Shown: positions 1-8,363 of the stretch, in pieces
Numbering within the stretch: the stretch's first letter is position 1
Layout of the letters: each line of letters starts with the position of its first letter
Assembly (NCBI GenBank): GCA_002918705.1
Contig: PQKR01000014.1
Span: 1 to 45,015 of the forward strand
Reading direction: 5' to 3'
Source: Escherichia sp. ESNIH1
Lineage (GTDB): Bacteria > Pseudomonadota > Gammaproteobacteria > Enterobacterales > Enterobacteriaceae
Length of the DNA stretch: 45,015 nt
Position numbers and translations under genes: made by a program
Notes under the pieces: model-generated
Database searches by the model: none
What the model saw: the letters and a program-made list of their open reading frames with translations, nothing else
Told to the model about the DNA's origin: nothing

Positions 1-3000
1 CACGTGCATCAAGCGGCCGGGCCACCTCGCGGGCTAGGTCGTGAGGGTCTTGCCCTGGCTGGGCGTAGATACTGATTGGCGCGTGAATACTGACGGGCTG
101 AGTAACTACAGCTGCAGACGCGCGGCGCGGCATCTCCTCCCGGTATTCCACCGCTGGCAGGCTGAACGGATGCAACGGTTTCGGCGTGGCTGCAGCAGTT
201 GGCTGTGAAACGCCGCTAAAAGCAAATGCAGCTGCAGCAGCCAGTGCAGCAGTACGGCGGCGGCTGGTTATATTGGCGGGGCCGTTTACGATTTCTGGGC
301 CGTTTTCACCCACCACGCCCCACTGGCCACGCGGGATCACGCCACCATTATCATGGAAGCCTGCAAATCCCAACCCATAACCTGCATATGGTGATCCACC
401 GTTCGGTAAAGTAACCCGACCGTCGCCGCTTACCGTGGCTGGCTGCTGCCGGGCAACCTGCTCAGGCAGCTTCGCTTTTGCCGCCTCTTTGGTGACGATC
501 CCCAGCTTCTCCAGCAACCATGAAACGCCGGATTTCAGCGTCTCCAGCGGATGCATAACCATATTCAGACCGTCAGCCAGCGCTTCACCAAACTGCCGTC
601 CCATTCCCGCTGCACTCTGCAGCTCCTGTGAGGTTGATTTCACCGGTGTTAGCAGATCAGTGAACCATCCCCACAGCGCCTGCACCTTATCGCCTATCCA
701 CTGGAACACTGGCTGCAGCGGTTCAAAAGCGGCAGCGATCGGGGCAGATGCCGCCTTAAAGCCTTCAACCACACCGCCCAGAAACGCCTTAATCGGCTCC
801 CAGTATTTCCAGACAACCAGGGCCACCCCGGCCAGCGCGGCCACAACCAGCCCGATCGGGCTTAACAGTACGGTCAGCGCCCCGGAAATAAACATTAACC
901 CGGTTCGCAGCAGCGCCAGCGGGGACATAACCAGCCAACGCAGTACGCCGCCAGCACCACGAACAGATGCCATTAACGGTGCGAAAGCCAGCGCGGCCAT
1001 CCCGCGCAGCTGCGTACCGAGTGCGCGGATAGCCACCATTGGGTTACGGACCGATGCAACCAGGGCTTCGCCCGCCTGCTGCGCGTGCTCCTTGATTTTC
1101 CCCATAGCACCGTCTGTGAAGGCATCAAGTAAACCTTTATCCTCATCATCACCGCCGAAAGAGCCGAGAGCATTACGGATTTTGTCGAGCCAGCTAACAG
1201 CCTCTCCCGCCTCTCCACCTGAAAACAGCCCGAACAGCTTCTGGAATCCTGCACCCGATATATTCAGCCCCGGCCCCAGCGAGGTGAAGACTTTGCCCAG
1301 CCCTCCCAGCAAAGGGCTTAGTCGGGCCAGTCCCCGCGTTGATAACATGCTGGCACCGAAGCGAAGCAGGGCCAGCGGTCCCAGCACGGCAGCAAGCGCG
1401 ATCGCCAGCGTGCCCAGCGCGACAGTCACTGCGGTAACAACCGCGGCTACCTTCATCATTCTGCCTGCCAGTTCCGGGTTTGCCTCAACCCAGCGGCGAA
1501 TGCCGCCCGTAACCTGTTTGATGTAACCCATGATTTCCATCAGCGGCCCACGGAGGGTTTCGCCCAGGCCGCTCATGACGTTTGCCGTTCCGGCTTTAAC
1601 CAGCATCCACTGCGCAGAAAGTGAATCTTTATTAATATCGGATTCTTTCTGCATTGACCCGGTTGATGCTGCGCCTTTAACCAGCCCTAACTGGCGGTAC
1701 AGCTCCCCCATATTGTTTGCCAGCTTCCCGGCATCATCCCCAAATTCCTTGCCAAACAGCTGCGTCAGGACGTTCATTTGCCTGTCTTTCGGCAGCCGGT
1801 TAACCATTTCCAGCACGCGGGTTATGGTCCCCATGCTGTCTCTCGCCATGTCTTTTTCAAGCTGCGCGGGTTTCAGTTTCAGCGCATCCATGCCGTCCAT
1901 AAAACGGTTGCTCTGCATACTGGCAATTGACAGCTCACGCACCATTGCATTGGATGCGCTCGCGGCAACTTCCGGCGCTGCACCCAGGGTCAGAAACGTG
2001 GAACCCAGCGCTGCAGCTTTGCGGAAGTCGAGCTTGTCAGCCACGCCCCCCATACGCTGCATGACGTTGATAATGTCCGCACCTTTTGATTTGGCGTTAT
2101 CGTCCAGGTAGTTGATCACATCACCCAGGCGCTCAATCTCGCTGGTCGGGACTTTGTACAGCCCGGCTATTTTCCCTAAATCCTCAGCCAGCTGATCGGC
2201 GGGCAGCTCAAACGCGGTTGCCGCTTTTGCAGACACAGAGGCAAAATCAAGCAGCTCTTTTTTCAGCTCCGTCCACGTCTTCGCGTTTTCACCCACCCCC
2301 ATGCGTGCGCCGCCTTCAACCAGGGCGGCATAATCTACGGCCCCGTTCTGGAGCGGCAGCTGCTCGCTGGCCGTTTTGATGGCGGCCTGCAGCTCGTAAA
2401 ATTGTGCGGTGCGGTTGCCGTTATCATCCCTCAGCCCGTTAACCTGCTTAGCCACGCCTTTCATGGCATCTTCCAGGCTTGCATAGTTTTTAACAGCCGC
2501 CACGACCGGCGCACCCATACCCACCCCGGCGGCGGTCATTGCCACGCCTGCGCCCGCTACCTTGTCGCGCATTTCAAGTGTTTTGCTGTACTGCTCGCGG
2601 GCGGCGTTCATCTTCCGCTGCTGCTCACCCACGCGCCGCAGCCGGGCTTCCTGATCAGCCAGCTGGCGGTTATATCTTTCGGTTTCGCGGGCGATGCGTG
2701 TCGTGGCGCTGGCCCCGTCATTAGCGGATATTCCGACCCGGTACAGTTCTGCGCGGACCTGCGCGGCCTTTTGCTGCAGCCTGCCGTGTCGCTCCTCAAG
2801 CCGCTGCACTGCCAGCCGCTGGCGATCAAGTGCCACGACCTGCTGAACGGTCGGCGGACCCATCTTGCCCAGCTCGTCGCTCAACATCCTGCTGCGATTG
2901 CGGGCATAATTCAGCCGGTCTCCCAGCTTCTGGCTTTCTGCCTGCAGCTTACGGTAACCGTCCAGCTGAGAGCTGGCCTGGTTAATCTGTTTGAGGGCGT

Positions 3001-3121
3001 CGCGGGATTTTTTGACGGCGGCGGCCAGCTCCTGGGTGCTGGCGCGCGCCTGTTTAAAAGGTCGGGTGAGCTTGTCTACCGCGTTTAAAACTACCTGCAG
3101 GCGCAGGTTGCGATCACTCAT
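1..3121 (-). CDS. T: Tail tape-measure protein, P2 gpT-like (C-terminus cut by window edge)
   Basis: This is the tape measure that sets tail length in a P2-type myovirus. The minus-strand frame opens at ATG 3119-3121 with MSDRNLRLQVVLNAVDKL, typical of gpT, and overlaps the E' stop by 8 bases as in P2. The N-terminal third is Ala/Gln/Lys-rich and looks helical or coiled-coil. The middle has Gly/Ala-rich hydrophobic stretches, as in tape measures with membrane-spanning regions. The last codons before the edge read SIHAPISIYAQPGQDPHDLA, the repeat-like tail typical of the extreme C-terminus, so only a few dozen residues are probably missing. At over 1,000 codons it is longer than P2 gpT (about 815), implying a longer tail. 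I checked the frame at both ends, not every codon between. Confidence 0.88.
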   Translation of the reverse strand, partial: MSDRNLRLQVVLNAVDKLTRPFKQARASTQELAAAVKKSRDALKQINQASSQLDGYRKLQAESQKLGDRLNYARNRSRMLSDELGKMGPPTVQQVVALDRQRLAVQRLEERHGRLQQKAAQVRAELYRVGISANDGASATTRIARETERYNRQLADQEARLRRVGEQQRKMNAAREQYSKTLEMRDKVAGAGVAMTAAGVGMGAPVVAAVKNYASLEDAMKGVAKQVNGLRDDNGNRTAQFYELQAAIKTASEQLPLQNGAVDYAALVEGGARMGVGENAKTWTELKKELLDFASVSAKAATAFELPADQLAEDLGKIAGLYKVPTSEIERLGDVINYLDDNAKSKGADIINVMQRMGGVADKLDFRKAAALGSTFLTLGAAPEVAASASNAMVRELSIASMQSNRFMDGMDALKLKPAQLEKDMARDSMGTITRVLEMVNRLPKDRQMNVLTQLFGKEFGDDAGKLANNMGELYRQLGLVKGAASTGSMQKESDINKDSLSAQWMLVKAGTANVMSGLGETLRGPLMEIMGYIKQVTGGIRRWVEANPELAGRMMKVAAVVTAVTVALGTLAIALAAVLGPLALLRFGASMLSTRGLARLSPLLGGLGKVFTSLGPGLNISGAGFQKLFGLFSGGEAGEAVSWLDKIRNALGSFGGDDEDKGLLDAFTDGAMGKIKEHAQQAGEALVASVRNPMVAIRALGTQLRGMAALAFAPLMASVRGAGGVLRWLVMSPLALLRTGLMFISGALTVLLSPIGLVVAALAGVALVVWKYWEPIKAFLGGVVEGFKAASAPIAAAFEPLQPVFQWIGDKVQALWGWFTDLLTPVKSTSQELQSAAGMGRQFGEALADGLNMVMHPLETLKSGVSWLLEKLGIVTKEAAKAKLPEQVARQQPATVSGDGRVTLPNGGSPYAGYGLGFAGFHDNGGVIPRGQWGVVGENGPEIVNGPANITSRRRTAALAAAAAFAFSGVSQPTAAATPKPLHPFSLPAVEYREEMPRRASAAVVTQPVSIHAPISIYAQPGQDPHDLAREVARPLDAR

Positions 3122-3586
3122 CGGAGGCTCCGCTTCTCAAAATGGCTTTGTGCCGCCACTCCAGAAGCTCCGTCAGCGTCATGTCAGCCGTGGCGGAGGG
3201 CGGCCAGTGAAACACGGTGGCGATATCCGCCACCAGGTCCTCTACGATCAGCTCTGCGGGAAAGCTGACATCGCCGACTTCGGCAACAAAAAACTGACCA
3301 GCTCCAGCGACAGCTGCAGCAGGTCGCCCGGCTCCAGCATCATCACTTCTGCGCGGGTCAGTGCCGGGGTGGTGACGCGGGGGAGTACCAGCATCATCGA
3401 ATCCACATCCATATCCATCAGCGCCTGGAGACGTGCGCCACGCAGCGCCCCGGAGTTAGGTTTACGCACAACGATTTCTGTAATTTCCGACTTGCCGCGC
3501 ACAACCGGCGCATCCAGCGTTACGGTGGCTTCGTTTTTGATTTCAGGCTGAGCGTTTTCCGGCAGTTCGTTTTTTTCGTTTTTCAT
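3114..3586 (-). CDS. E+E': gpE+E' frameshift fusion
   Basis: A -1 slip on the T6G run at 3287-3293 joins the first 100 codons of E to a second frame of 57 codons, giving about 157 residues (142 in P2). The E' part begins VAEVGDVSFPAELIVEDLVA and contains a WPPSATADMTLTELLEW segment typical of E' families. It ends at TGA 3114-3116, overlapping the T start codon. E' has no start of its own and exists only as the fusion. I translated it by hand from the minus strand. The offset between frames is exactly -1. Confidence 0.85.
3248..3586 (-). CDS. E: Tail protein gpE (tail assembly chaperone, short form)
   Basis: This 112-residue protein is the zero-frame product of the E/E' pair, which sits between tail tube FII and tape measure T in P2-like phages and acts as a tail assembly chaperone. 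The core (VVRGKSEITEIVVRKPNSG, then ALRGARLQALMDMDVDSMM) matches the gpE family pattern. The N-terminus has about 20 more Lys/Asn/Glu-rich residues than P2 gpE (91 aa). The last codons after the slippery run (LLPKSAMSAFPQS) are specific to the unshifted product. The gene lies 57 bases after FII and shares its late transcript. Confidence 0.9.
   Translation of the reverse strand: MKNEKNELPENAQPEIKNEATVTLDAPVVRGKSEITEIVVRKPNSGALRGARLQALMDMDVDSMMLVLPRVTTPALTRAEVMMLEPGDLLQLSLELVSFLLPKSAMSAFPQS
3287..3293 (-). promoter_or_regulatory. -1 programmed frameshift site, T TTT TTG
   Basis: On the minus strand the bases read TTTTTTG, phased as T TTT TTG relative to the E frame. This is the same heptamer used in P2 and 186 to make gpE+E'. 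Slippage lets the ribosome continue into E'. Confidence 0.85.
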
Positions 3587-3643
3587 GATGAGTCCGCGTT
3601 AAAAAAGAGTGAAGAGAGAAGGCGCGGCTACCCGCGCCATAAA

Positions 3644-4159
3644 TTACAGACCGATGGCGGCGCGGTGCGCTTCCATCAGATCCACGCCGTCCACGATGTG
3701 CACCATGTTCACCAGGTCCACTTCATAGAGGACCTCGCCGTTGATGGTCAGCTTTGCGTAGCTGTTGGTGCTGGACACTTTGGTGGTGCTGCTGTCGCCC
3801 TGCTTATGCGTGCCGGAATCCAGCTCTTTGTGGCGTCCGCGCACGACCAGCTCCACCGCCTGCACTTCGCCGGTATCATCGCGCTGGATGGACTCCGCAA
3901 AGCGCAGCTGCACACCGTCCACGGCTACCGCTTTCATCTGCTTAAAGAGCAGGGCCTCAGTGCCGCCGATCTCAAACTCAGTATCCAGCGCGCCATCGTC
4001 CAGGCCCATGTTGATATCCACCGCGCCCGGCATACCGCCGCCACGGTATTTTTCAAACTTCTGCGTGAATTTCGGCATGGTCAGGGACTCCACCAGGCCC
4101 ATGTAGTTGTTCCCGTCGTTAAACAGGTTCAGGTATTTCAGTTTGCGAGGCAGTGCCAT
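3644..4159 (-). CDS. FII: Major tail tube protein, gpFII-like
   Basis: This 171-residue protein forms the inner tube of the contractile tail. It begins MALPRKLKYLNLFNDGNNYMG, and the central KYRGGGMPGAVDINMGLDDG and C-terminal YEVDLVNMVHIVDGVDLME segments are diagnostic of the P2 FII family. Its length is that of P2 FII (172). It starts 12 bases after the sheath gene FI, and the upstream minus-strand sequence TAAGGAGCAATAACG gives a good Shine-Dalgarno. It is co-transcribed from the FI late promoter with FI, E, E' and T. Confidence 0.95.
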   Translation of the reverse strand: MALPRKLKYLNLFNDGNNYMGLVESLTMPKFTQKFEKYRGGGMPGAVDINMGLDDGALDTEFEIGGTEALLFKQMKAVAVDGVQLRFAESIQRDDTGEVQAVELVVRGRHKELDSGTHKQGDSSTTKVSSTNSYAKLTINGEVLYEVDLVNMVHIVDGVDLMEAHRAAIGL

Positions 4160-4171
4160 CGTTATTGCTCC

Positions 4172-5347
4172 TTAGCTTTTAACCTGGCCGGAAAAGTCGA
4201 TCAGATACTGGTCAGTGATACGCTGGCGCAGCATCAGGTTTTCCAGCGGCGGAACCGGGGTGTAGTCATAGTCAATCGTGAGTTTCCCGGCCTTGAGGGT
4301 GTCTTTATCGTTCACCGAATCATCAAGCCAGCAATCCGCGCCCAGCAAATAGCCCTGAGTTACCAGACTGCGCAGCTTCGCGCGAATGCTCTCGATAATG
4401 TCGCGGGCAAGAGATGGCGTCAGCGTTCCGTCAACCGCCCACATCTGGCCCTCTGCCATTGTGTCCATCAGCACCTGGGCGGTGCGGGTGTAGTTCTCAA
4501 ACGCGAACAGCGGATCGTCGCTCAGGCAGCGGGAACCCCAGAAGCGGAAACCATCACGGCGGATCAGCGTAGTGATATCGTTCTGGTTCAGCAGGCCCGC
4601 ATCGGTTGCCGGGTCCTGCAGATCCCAGAACACGTCCGCAGAAATACCCGTCACGCCATTTACGCCAACGTTAGACAGGGATTTGTGCCAGCCCGTATCG
4701 TTGTCGATTTTGGCGCGCAGGCCGAGGGCGCGGGCGGTGGCGTATGCCGTTGTCTCTGCGTTCGTGGTGGTGTCCCAGTTGACAAAATCAGGCCAGATCA
4801 GCATTCCCTCGCGCTGGCTGAAATTGGCACGATAGGCAATCGCCTCTTCGATGGTTTTGCAGCCGTATGCAGTGAGGTAGGCAAAGCCGCGCAGGGACTG
4901 CGCCACGCTCAGCAGCTCCGTAGCAACTGCTTTAGTGTCATGGCCCGGCACGCCGAGAATGCGGGGCTTAACCCCAAGCTGGCTTTGTGCAGCCAGCAGG
5001 GCTTTCATGCCGGTGCGGCGGCCCTCTGCGGTTACGCCGCCGATAATATTAGAGGTGGTTTCCGCTTCTGTTTCGCCCTGGGGGACGCGGACAACAACCG
5101 TTACCGGCTTTGCCTGGTCGCCGATAGCGTCCAGTGCGCGCGCCAGCGTGCCACTTTCGCCAGCCTTGCCGCTGGCCGTCAGAACGTCAGTCAGCAGAAC
5201 GGGCTTATTCAGCGGGAACGTGACGGCGTCGGCATCGTCAGCTGTACAGACCATCCCGACGATAGCCGTGCTGACGGTACTGATCGTGCGCGTGCCTTCG
5301 TTAATCTCCTGCACGCGGACGCCGTGGTGATATGAATCCTGAGCCAT
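4172..5347 (-). CDS. FI: Tail sheath protein, gpFI-like
   Basis: This is the contractile sheath subunit, 391 residues (P2 FI has 396). I start it at ATG 5345-5347 ([20 protein letters not shown]) because GGAGA lies 7 bases upstream and the family begins with this HHG-VxEINxGTR pattern. A longer open frame to 5461 adds a proline-rich stretch with no family counterpart. The central [35 protein letters not shown] and C-terminal [18 protein letters not shown] segments are well kept. It is the first gene of the FI-FII-E-T late operon, downstream of an Ogr-type dyad. Confidence 0.95.
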   Translation of the reverse strand: MAQDSYHHGVRVQEINEGTRTISTVSTAIVGMVCTADDADAVTFPLNKPVLLTDVLTASGKAGESGTLARALDAIGDQAKPVTVVVRVPQGETEAETTSNIIGGVTAEGRRTGMKALLAAQSQLGVKPRILGVPGHDTKAVATELLSVAQSLRGFAYLTAYGCKTIEEAIAYRANFSQREGMLIWPDFVNWDTTTNAETTAYATARALGLRAKIDNDTGWHKSLSNVGVNGVTGISADVFWDLQDPATDAGLLNQNDITTLIRRDGFRFWGSRCLSDDPLFAFENYTRTAQVLMDTMAEGQMWAVDGTLTPSLARDIIESIRAKLRSLVTQGYLLGADCWLDDSVNDKDTLKAGKLTIDYDYTPVPPLENLMLRQRITDQYLIDFSGQVKS

Positions 5348-5417
5348 AAAAATTTCTCCAGAGAGTGGGTCAGGACCATGTTGCAGGCTCGCGGGCGTCA
5401 GGTCAGGCGGTGGGGGT

Positions 5418-5435
5418 TGTATGGTATTTGGCACA
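5418..5435 (-). promoter_or_regulatory. Ogr/Delta activator site of the FI late promoter
   Basis: The bases TGT-N12-ACA (TGTATGGTATTTGGCACA) match the dyad bound by the zinc-finger activator Ogr/Delta, normally centred near -55. That places the FI transcript start near 5371 with a leader of about 24 bases holding the Shine-Dalgarno. As is usual for these activated promoters, no good -35 is seen. Confidence 0.7.
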
Positions 5436-5547
5436 ACAGGAGGAAGGAAGGTGCGGGGCAAATGTATCGAGCATGGTCACTTCTGACAGTGCTGCAGTTG
5501 ATGGCCGGCACGGTCATAATTAACCGTGCGTGCCGGTATCAGGGCAG

Positions 5548-5570
5548 AAAAAACCCCGCAGCGCGGGGTT
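5548..5570 (-). terminator. Rho-independent terminator after the tail-fibre genes
   Basis: On the minus strand the sequence is ACCCCGC-GCT-GCGGGGT followed by a T run, just past the tail-fibre assembly stop. It separates the V-to-tfa late transcript from the FI operon. The rest of 5436-5547 shows no gene, so there is no P2 Z/fun equivalent here. Confidence 0.85.
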
Positions 5571-5574
5571 GGTT

Positions 5575-6009
5575 TTATTCTGGCTTTTCCGGCCACTCGA
5601 TATCCGGGGCGGTTGTCGCATCAACCGCCTCCAGCGCATCCAGGTAATCAAGCCACAAGTTGAACTGAGTCTTTTCTTCGACCTTCATACGGCCCAACGC
5701 CAGCTTAGACGGCCACTGCTGGTTATTGATATAGGCATTAACAGAGCCAATTCTCCGCTGCTTTTCTTGCTCCGCATTCGCGAGAATTTGTTCCGGTGTT
5801 GGCGGGGGCAGCGGTGACCACTGCGGCAGCCCGTCGTCACCGGCAGTGCGCATCAGACCATCAACGTTACGGTCCTGCGTGAACTCTGCAAACATCTCGT
5901 CGTTAACATCAACGAGATCCGATAAGTCCCAGCCCGCACCCTCATAATTGCCCAGCTCGGCAGTACGGAAAAATGCGTTGTTCTTCGCGCTGTATTGATA
6001 ATCAGCCAT
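5575..6009 (-). CDS. Tail fibre assembly protein (gpG/Tfa-like)
   Basis: This 144-residue chaperone helps fold or attach the tail fibre. I start it at ATG 6007-6009 (MADYQYSAKNNAFFRTAELG), 2 bases below the fibre stop. A longer open frame reaching into the fibre gene has no family support. The SPLPPPTPEQILANAEQEKQ and INNQQWPSKLALGRM segments followed by FNLWLDYLDALEAVDA are the classic Caudo_TAP (tail fibre assembly) C-terminal module. It follows its fibre directly, as such partner pairs do, and fibre plus chaperone are often exchanged as a unit. Confidence 0.92.
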   Translation of the reverse strand: MADYQYSAKNNAFFRTAELGNYEGAGWDLSDLVDVNDEMFAEFTQDRNVDGLMRTAGDDGLPQWSPLPPPTPEQILANAEQEKQRRIGSVNAYINNQQWPSKLALGRMKVEEKTQFNLWLDYLDALEAVDATTAPDIEWPEKPE

Positions 6010-6010
6010 A

Positions 6011-7762
6011 TCAGCTACCCCATGCAATGTAATAGACGCTTTCACCAAAAGGCTGTGACTCAGTTCCTGCTACTCCGCTCCAGCACCGACCATCAAAACC
6101 AAATCCTGCCTTGGTGAGGTACGTGACGTATGGAGAGAAAATCCATTTTTGACCAATCATTACGCCGAACGCGATGGCTGTGCATTGGTTGGAGAAGGGC
6201 GTTGAGAATAACTTATCTCCTGCTCCTGACACTAAGCCTGTCCGAACCTGCCCCACGGCTGCGTTACCCAGGCCTAGCTTATCCCTTGCCGTTGGTGCAT
6301 CATTTGCGCCCGTACCGCCTGACTGTATGGGCAATGCAATAAACCGGTTCAGGTCGGAATTGTAATAACCCCATGAATTATCTGAACGCGCCGTCATAAA
6401 TTTATTTTTATTATCGTCGCTGAATATCACCGTTTCACCGGCACGTTGTTCAATACGTCCGAGTTCAAGATTTTCTCTGGCCTCATCAGCATCCCTGGCC
6501 CCCGTCCCACCCTGCTGCACTCCCAGGGGAATAAACCCCTGCGCCGGGTCATATATACCCCACCGGCCATCAATCCTGATAGCAAAGTACGCTGCATGAT
6601 CGTCCCCGGCATAAATTATCGTTTCGCTATCCCGCTGCTCAACACGACCAAGATCCAGTTTTTTTCTGGCATCGCCAGCTGTAGTAGCCCCCGTTCCGCC
6701 CTTGCTCAGAGGCACAATATCTTCAATGGCTACGGCACCAAGCTCCAGTTTTTTTCTGGCATCGCCAGCTGTAGTAGCTCCCGTCCCGCCCTTACTCAGA
6801 GGCGCGACATCTTCAGTAGCTACGGCACCAAGCTCCAGTTTTTTTCTGGCATCAGCAGCCGTAGTTGCTCCCGTCCCGCCCTTGCTCAGAGGCACGATAT
6901 TTTCTTTAGCTACGCTACCGAGACTGTCAGCGCGGGCCTGCTTTATCCACGGTGTCCACCGGGGATTTTTCACGTCCCAGTCACCAATCCGTCCGCGAAG
7001 ATATAAATCACCTACAAACGTCTCATAACGCTGCTGACAGCCGAGATATGCCGAGTAGGTGCAGGTTAAAACACCAGCTGTTTGAACTGGATAATTCAAC
7101 TCTGGCCTGGCACCTCCGTCAAATGCCTGATACCAGACCCCCTCACTTTCCGGGCCGCCCAGGGTATTCAAATCAACGTTTTCCAGGCTGCCTCGCTTGA
7201 GCACAGGATCCAGCCAGTAAAAATCCTCATCTGCGTCGCTACGCTTAGCCAGAACCTGCCCGGCCTTACCGCCTCGTACGGTGATTCGGTTAACAAAATT
7301 GTCATCGACATATTTACGGGTTGCCAGAATGACCGACGGATCGATTTTTAGCGTTACTGCACTGGTACTGCTGACTGCCAGTACCATTCGGATTGCCTGG
7401 GTCCGGCCGGAACCTTCCACTAACAGAGGCTTATACGTTTCCGCGCAGTTAGCGACAGCAATCAGCTCATCAGTATCGTCGTACAGCCCGATTTCACGGA
7501 TCCACCAACCGCCCTCGTTTTCCGGAATGATTTGCTCAGCAATCAGTTGCCCCGGATTTTGCGCATCCACAGTCAGCGAATTAAGCCCGGCGCGCCGTTT
7601 TTCGTTGATAAGCCTGGTCTGTGAGGGTGACGGCGTGGGCAGCGTGCCGCCGCCATCCCCAACCCCCAGCTGCGTCAGTTTAAGCTGGATACCCAGCGCC
7701 GTAGCCTGCGCCAGCTTCGCTTCTCCGCGCGTGGTCAGGTAGGCAAAATATTTTTGCGCCAT
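6011..7762 (-). CDS. H: Tail fibre protein, gpH-like
   Basis: This 583-residue fibre provides receptor recognition. The N-terminus (MAQKYFAYLTTRGEAKLAQA and NEGGWWIREIGLYDDTDELI) is the conserved baseplate-attachment domain (phage_fiber/DUF3751 type). From about residue 285 come three near-identical 30-residue units carrying KGGTGATTA-DARKKLELG, then two diverged GGTGA units, each a likely trimeric shaft segment. The C-terminus (from about 500, ending GESVYYIAWGS) is the receptor-binding tip and resembles nothing I can name. It is shorter than P2 gpH (669). It lies between I and the assembly chaperone. Confidence 0.93.
   Translation of the reverse strand: MAQKYFAYLTTRGEAKLAQATALGIQLKLTQLGVGDGGGTLPTPSPSQTRLINEKRRAGLNSLTVDAQNPGQLIAEQIIPENEGGWWIREIGLYDDTDELIAVANCAETYKPLLVEGSGRTQAIRMVLAVSSTSAVTLKIDPSVILATRKYVDDNFVNRITVRGGKAGQVLAKRSDADEDFYWLDPVLKRGSLENVDLNTLGGPESEGVWYQAFDGGARPELNYPVQTAGVLTCTYSAYLGCQQRYETFVGDLYLRGRIGDWDVKNPRWTPWIKQARADSLGSVAKENIVPLSKGGTGATTAADARKKLELGAVATEDVAPLSKGGTGATTAGDARKKLELGAVAIEDIVPLSKGGTGATTAGDARKKLDLGRVEQRDSETIIYAGDDHAAYFAIRIDGRWGIYDPAQGFIPLGVQQGGTGARDADEARENLELGRIEQRAGETVIFSDDNKNKFMTARSDNSWGYYNSDLNRFIALPIQSGGTGANDAPTARDKLGLGNAAVGQVRTGLVSGAGDKLFSTPFSNQCTAIAFGVMIGQKWIFSPYVTYLTKAGFGFDGRCWSGVAGTESQPFGESVYYIAWGS
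6655..6924 (-). repeat. Three tandem 90-bp repeats in the tail fibre gene
   Basis: The string CCAGTTTTTTTCTGGCATC recurs at 6655, 6745 and 6835, a 90-bp period encoding 30 residues. Copies differ by a few bases, mainly at third positions. Two more diverged copies of the encoded GGTGA motif lie to the left (about 6285 and 6510). Confidence 0.9.
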
Positions 7763-7763
7763 T

Positions 7764-8363
7764 TCATACCCTCAGTGTGTCGATAATATGGACCGCGCCG
7801 CCAGTAATGATCGCGCCGCCCACTTCAATAATTTCTGGTGTGTACGGGTACACCGTCAGAACGTCCCCGGTATAACAGCCCGCACCCGCGTGAATCGTTC
7901 CGCTAACCTGCAGGTTGATACTCATTCCCAGCATGTGACGGCTGCAGGGTTTGGCGTCGCTTATGACACGCTCCAGCTCCGCATAGGTTTCTTCCGTTAT
8001 GCCCTGTTCCTGTACGCCCACATCAAGCCGGAACGTCCCCGGCGCGTCTCCGGTTTTCCACCACTCGATAACGCGGATAAGAAAGCCAAACGGCTGCACA
8101 GCCCGGCGAACCGCGCTGATGGTCCCTTTATGCTGATGGATAAAAAACGCATCCCTGACCACCTGCCGTTTCACATCTTCCGCCCAGCCCTCGTCCCAGC
8201 GGTCAACGGAGAACGCCCAGGCCAGATAGGGCAAAAACTTAACCGGGCAGGTGTCAGGATTCCACAGGTCACGCAGCAGCACATCCAGCCCGGAAATATC
8301 GCTGCACGCCTCAGCAAGTCGGCGCTCAAGCGCGGACGATCCCGGCGGTAACAGGTTATTCAT
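7764..8363 (-). CDS. I: Baseplate protein gpI-like
   Basis: This 199-residue baseplate wedge component of the P2 tail belongs to the phage_tail_I family. I start at ATG 8361-8363 (MNNLLPPGSSALERRLAEAC), which matches the family N-terminus and overlaps the end of J by 8 bases. The hallmark DLLRDLWNPDTCP and LPYLAWAFSVDRWDEGW blocks are present. The C-terminal half is an Ile/Gly-rich beta region (VLTVYPYTPEIIEVGGAIIT), longer than in P2 (176 aa), which may reflect a tip matched to the fibre. It sits between J and H as in P2. Confidence 0.95.
   Translation of the reverse strand: MNNLLPPGSSALERRLAEACSDISGLDVLLRDLWNPDTCPVKFLPYLAWAFSVDRWDEGWAEDVKRQVVRDAFFIHQHKGTISAVRRAVQPFGFLIRVIEWWKTGDAPGTFRLDVGVQEQGITEETYAELERVISDAKPCSRHMLGMSINLQVSGTIHAGAGCYTGDVLTVYPYTPEIIEVGGAIITGGAVHIIDTLRV

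Noticed and set aside
435-3088. Long plus-strand open frames of 363, 193 and 228 codons across the left end
   Set aside because: They are antisense shadows of the GC-rich tape-measure gene. They are Ser/Pro/Ala-rich with no domain pattern, and the minus frame matches the gpT family at both ends.
3665-5335. 556-codon plus-strand open frame over FI and FII
   Set aside because: It lies entirely opposite recognisable sheath and tube genes, and its translation is His/Gln/Val-rich shadow sequence without a ribosome site.
6655-6924. CRISPR array from the regular repeats
   Set aside because: The units are contiguous 90-bp coding repeats in frame within the tail fibre, with no unique spacers.
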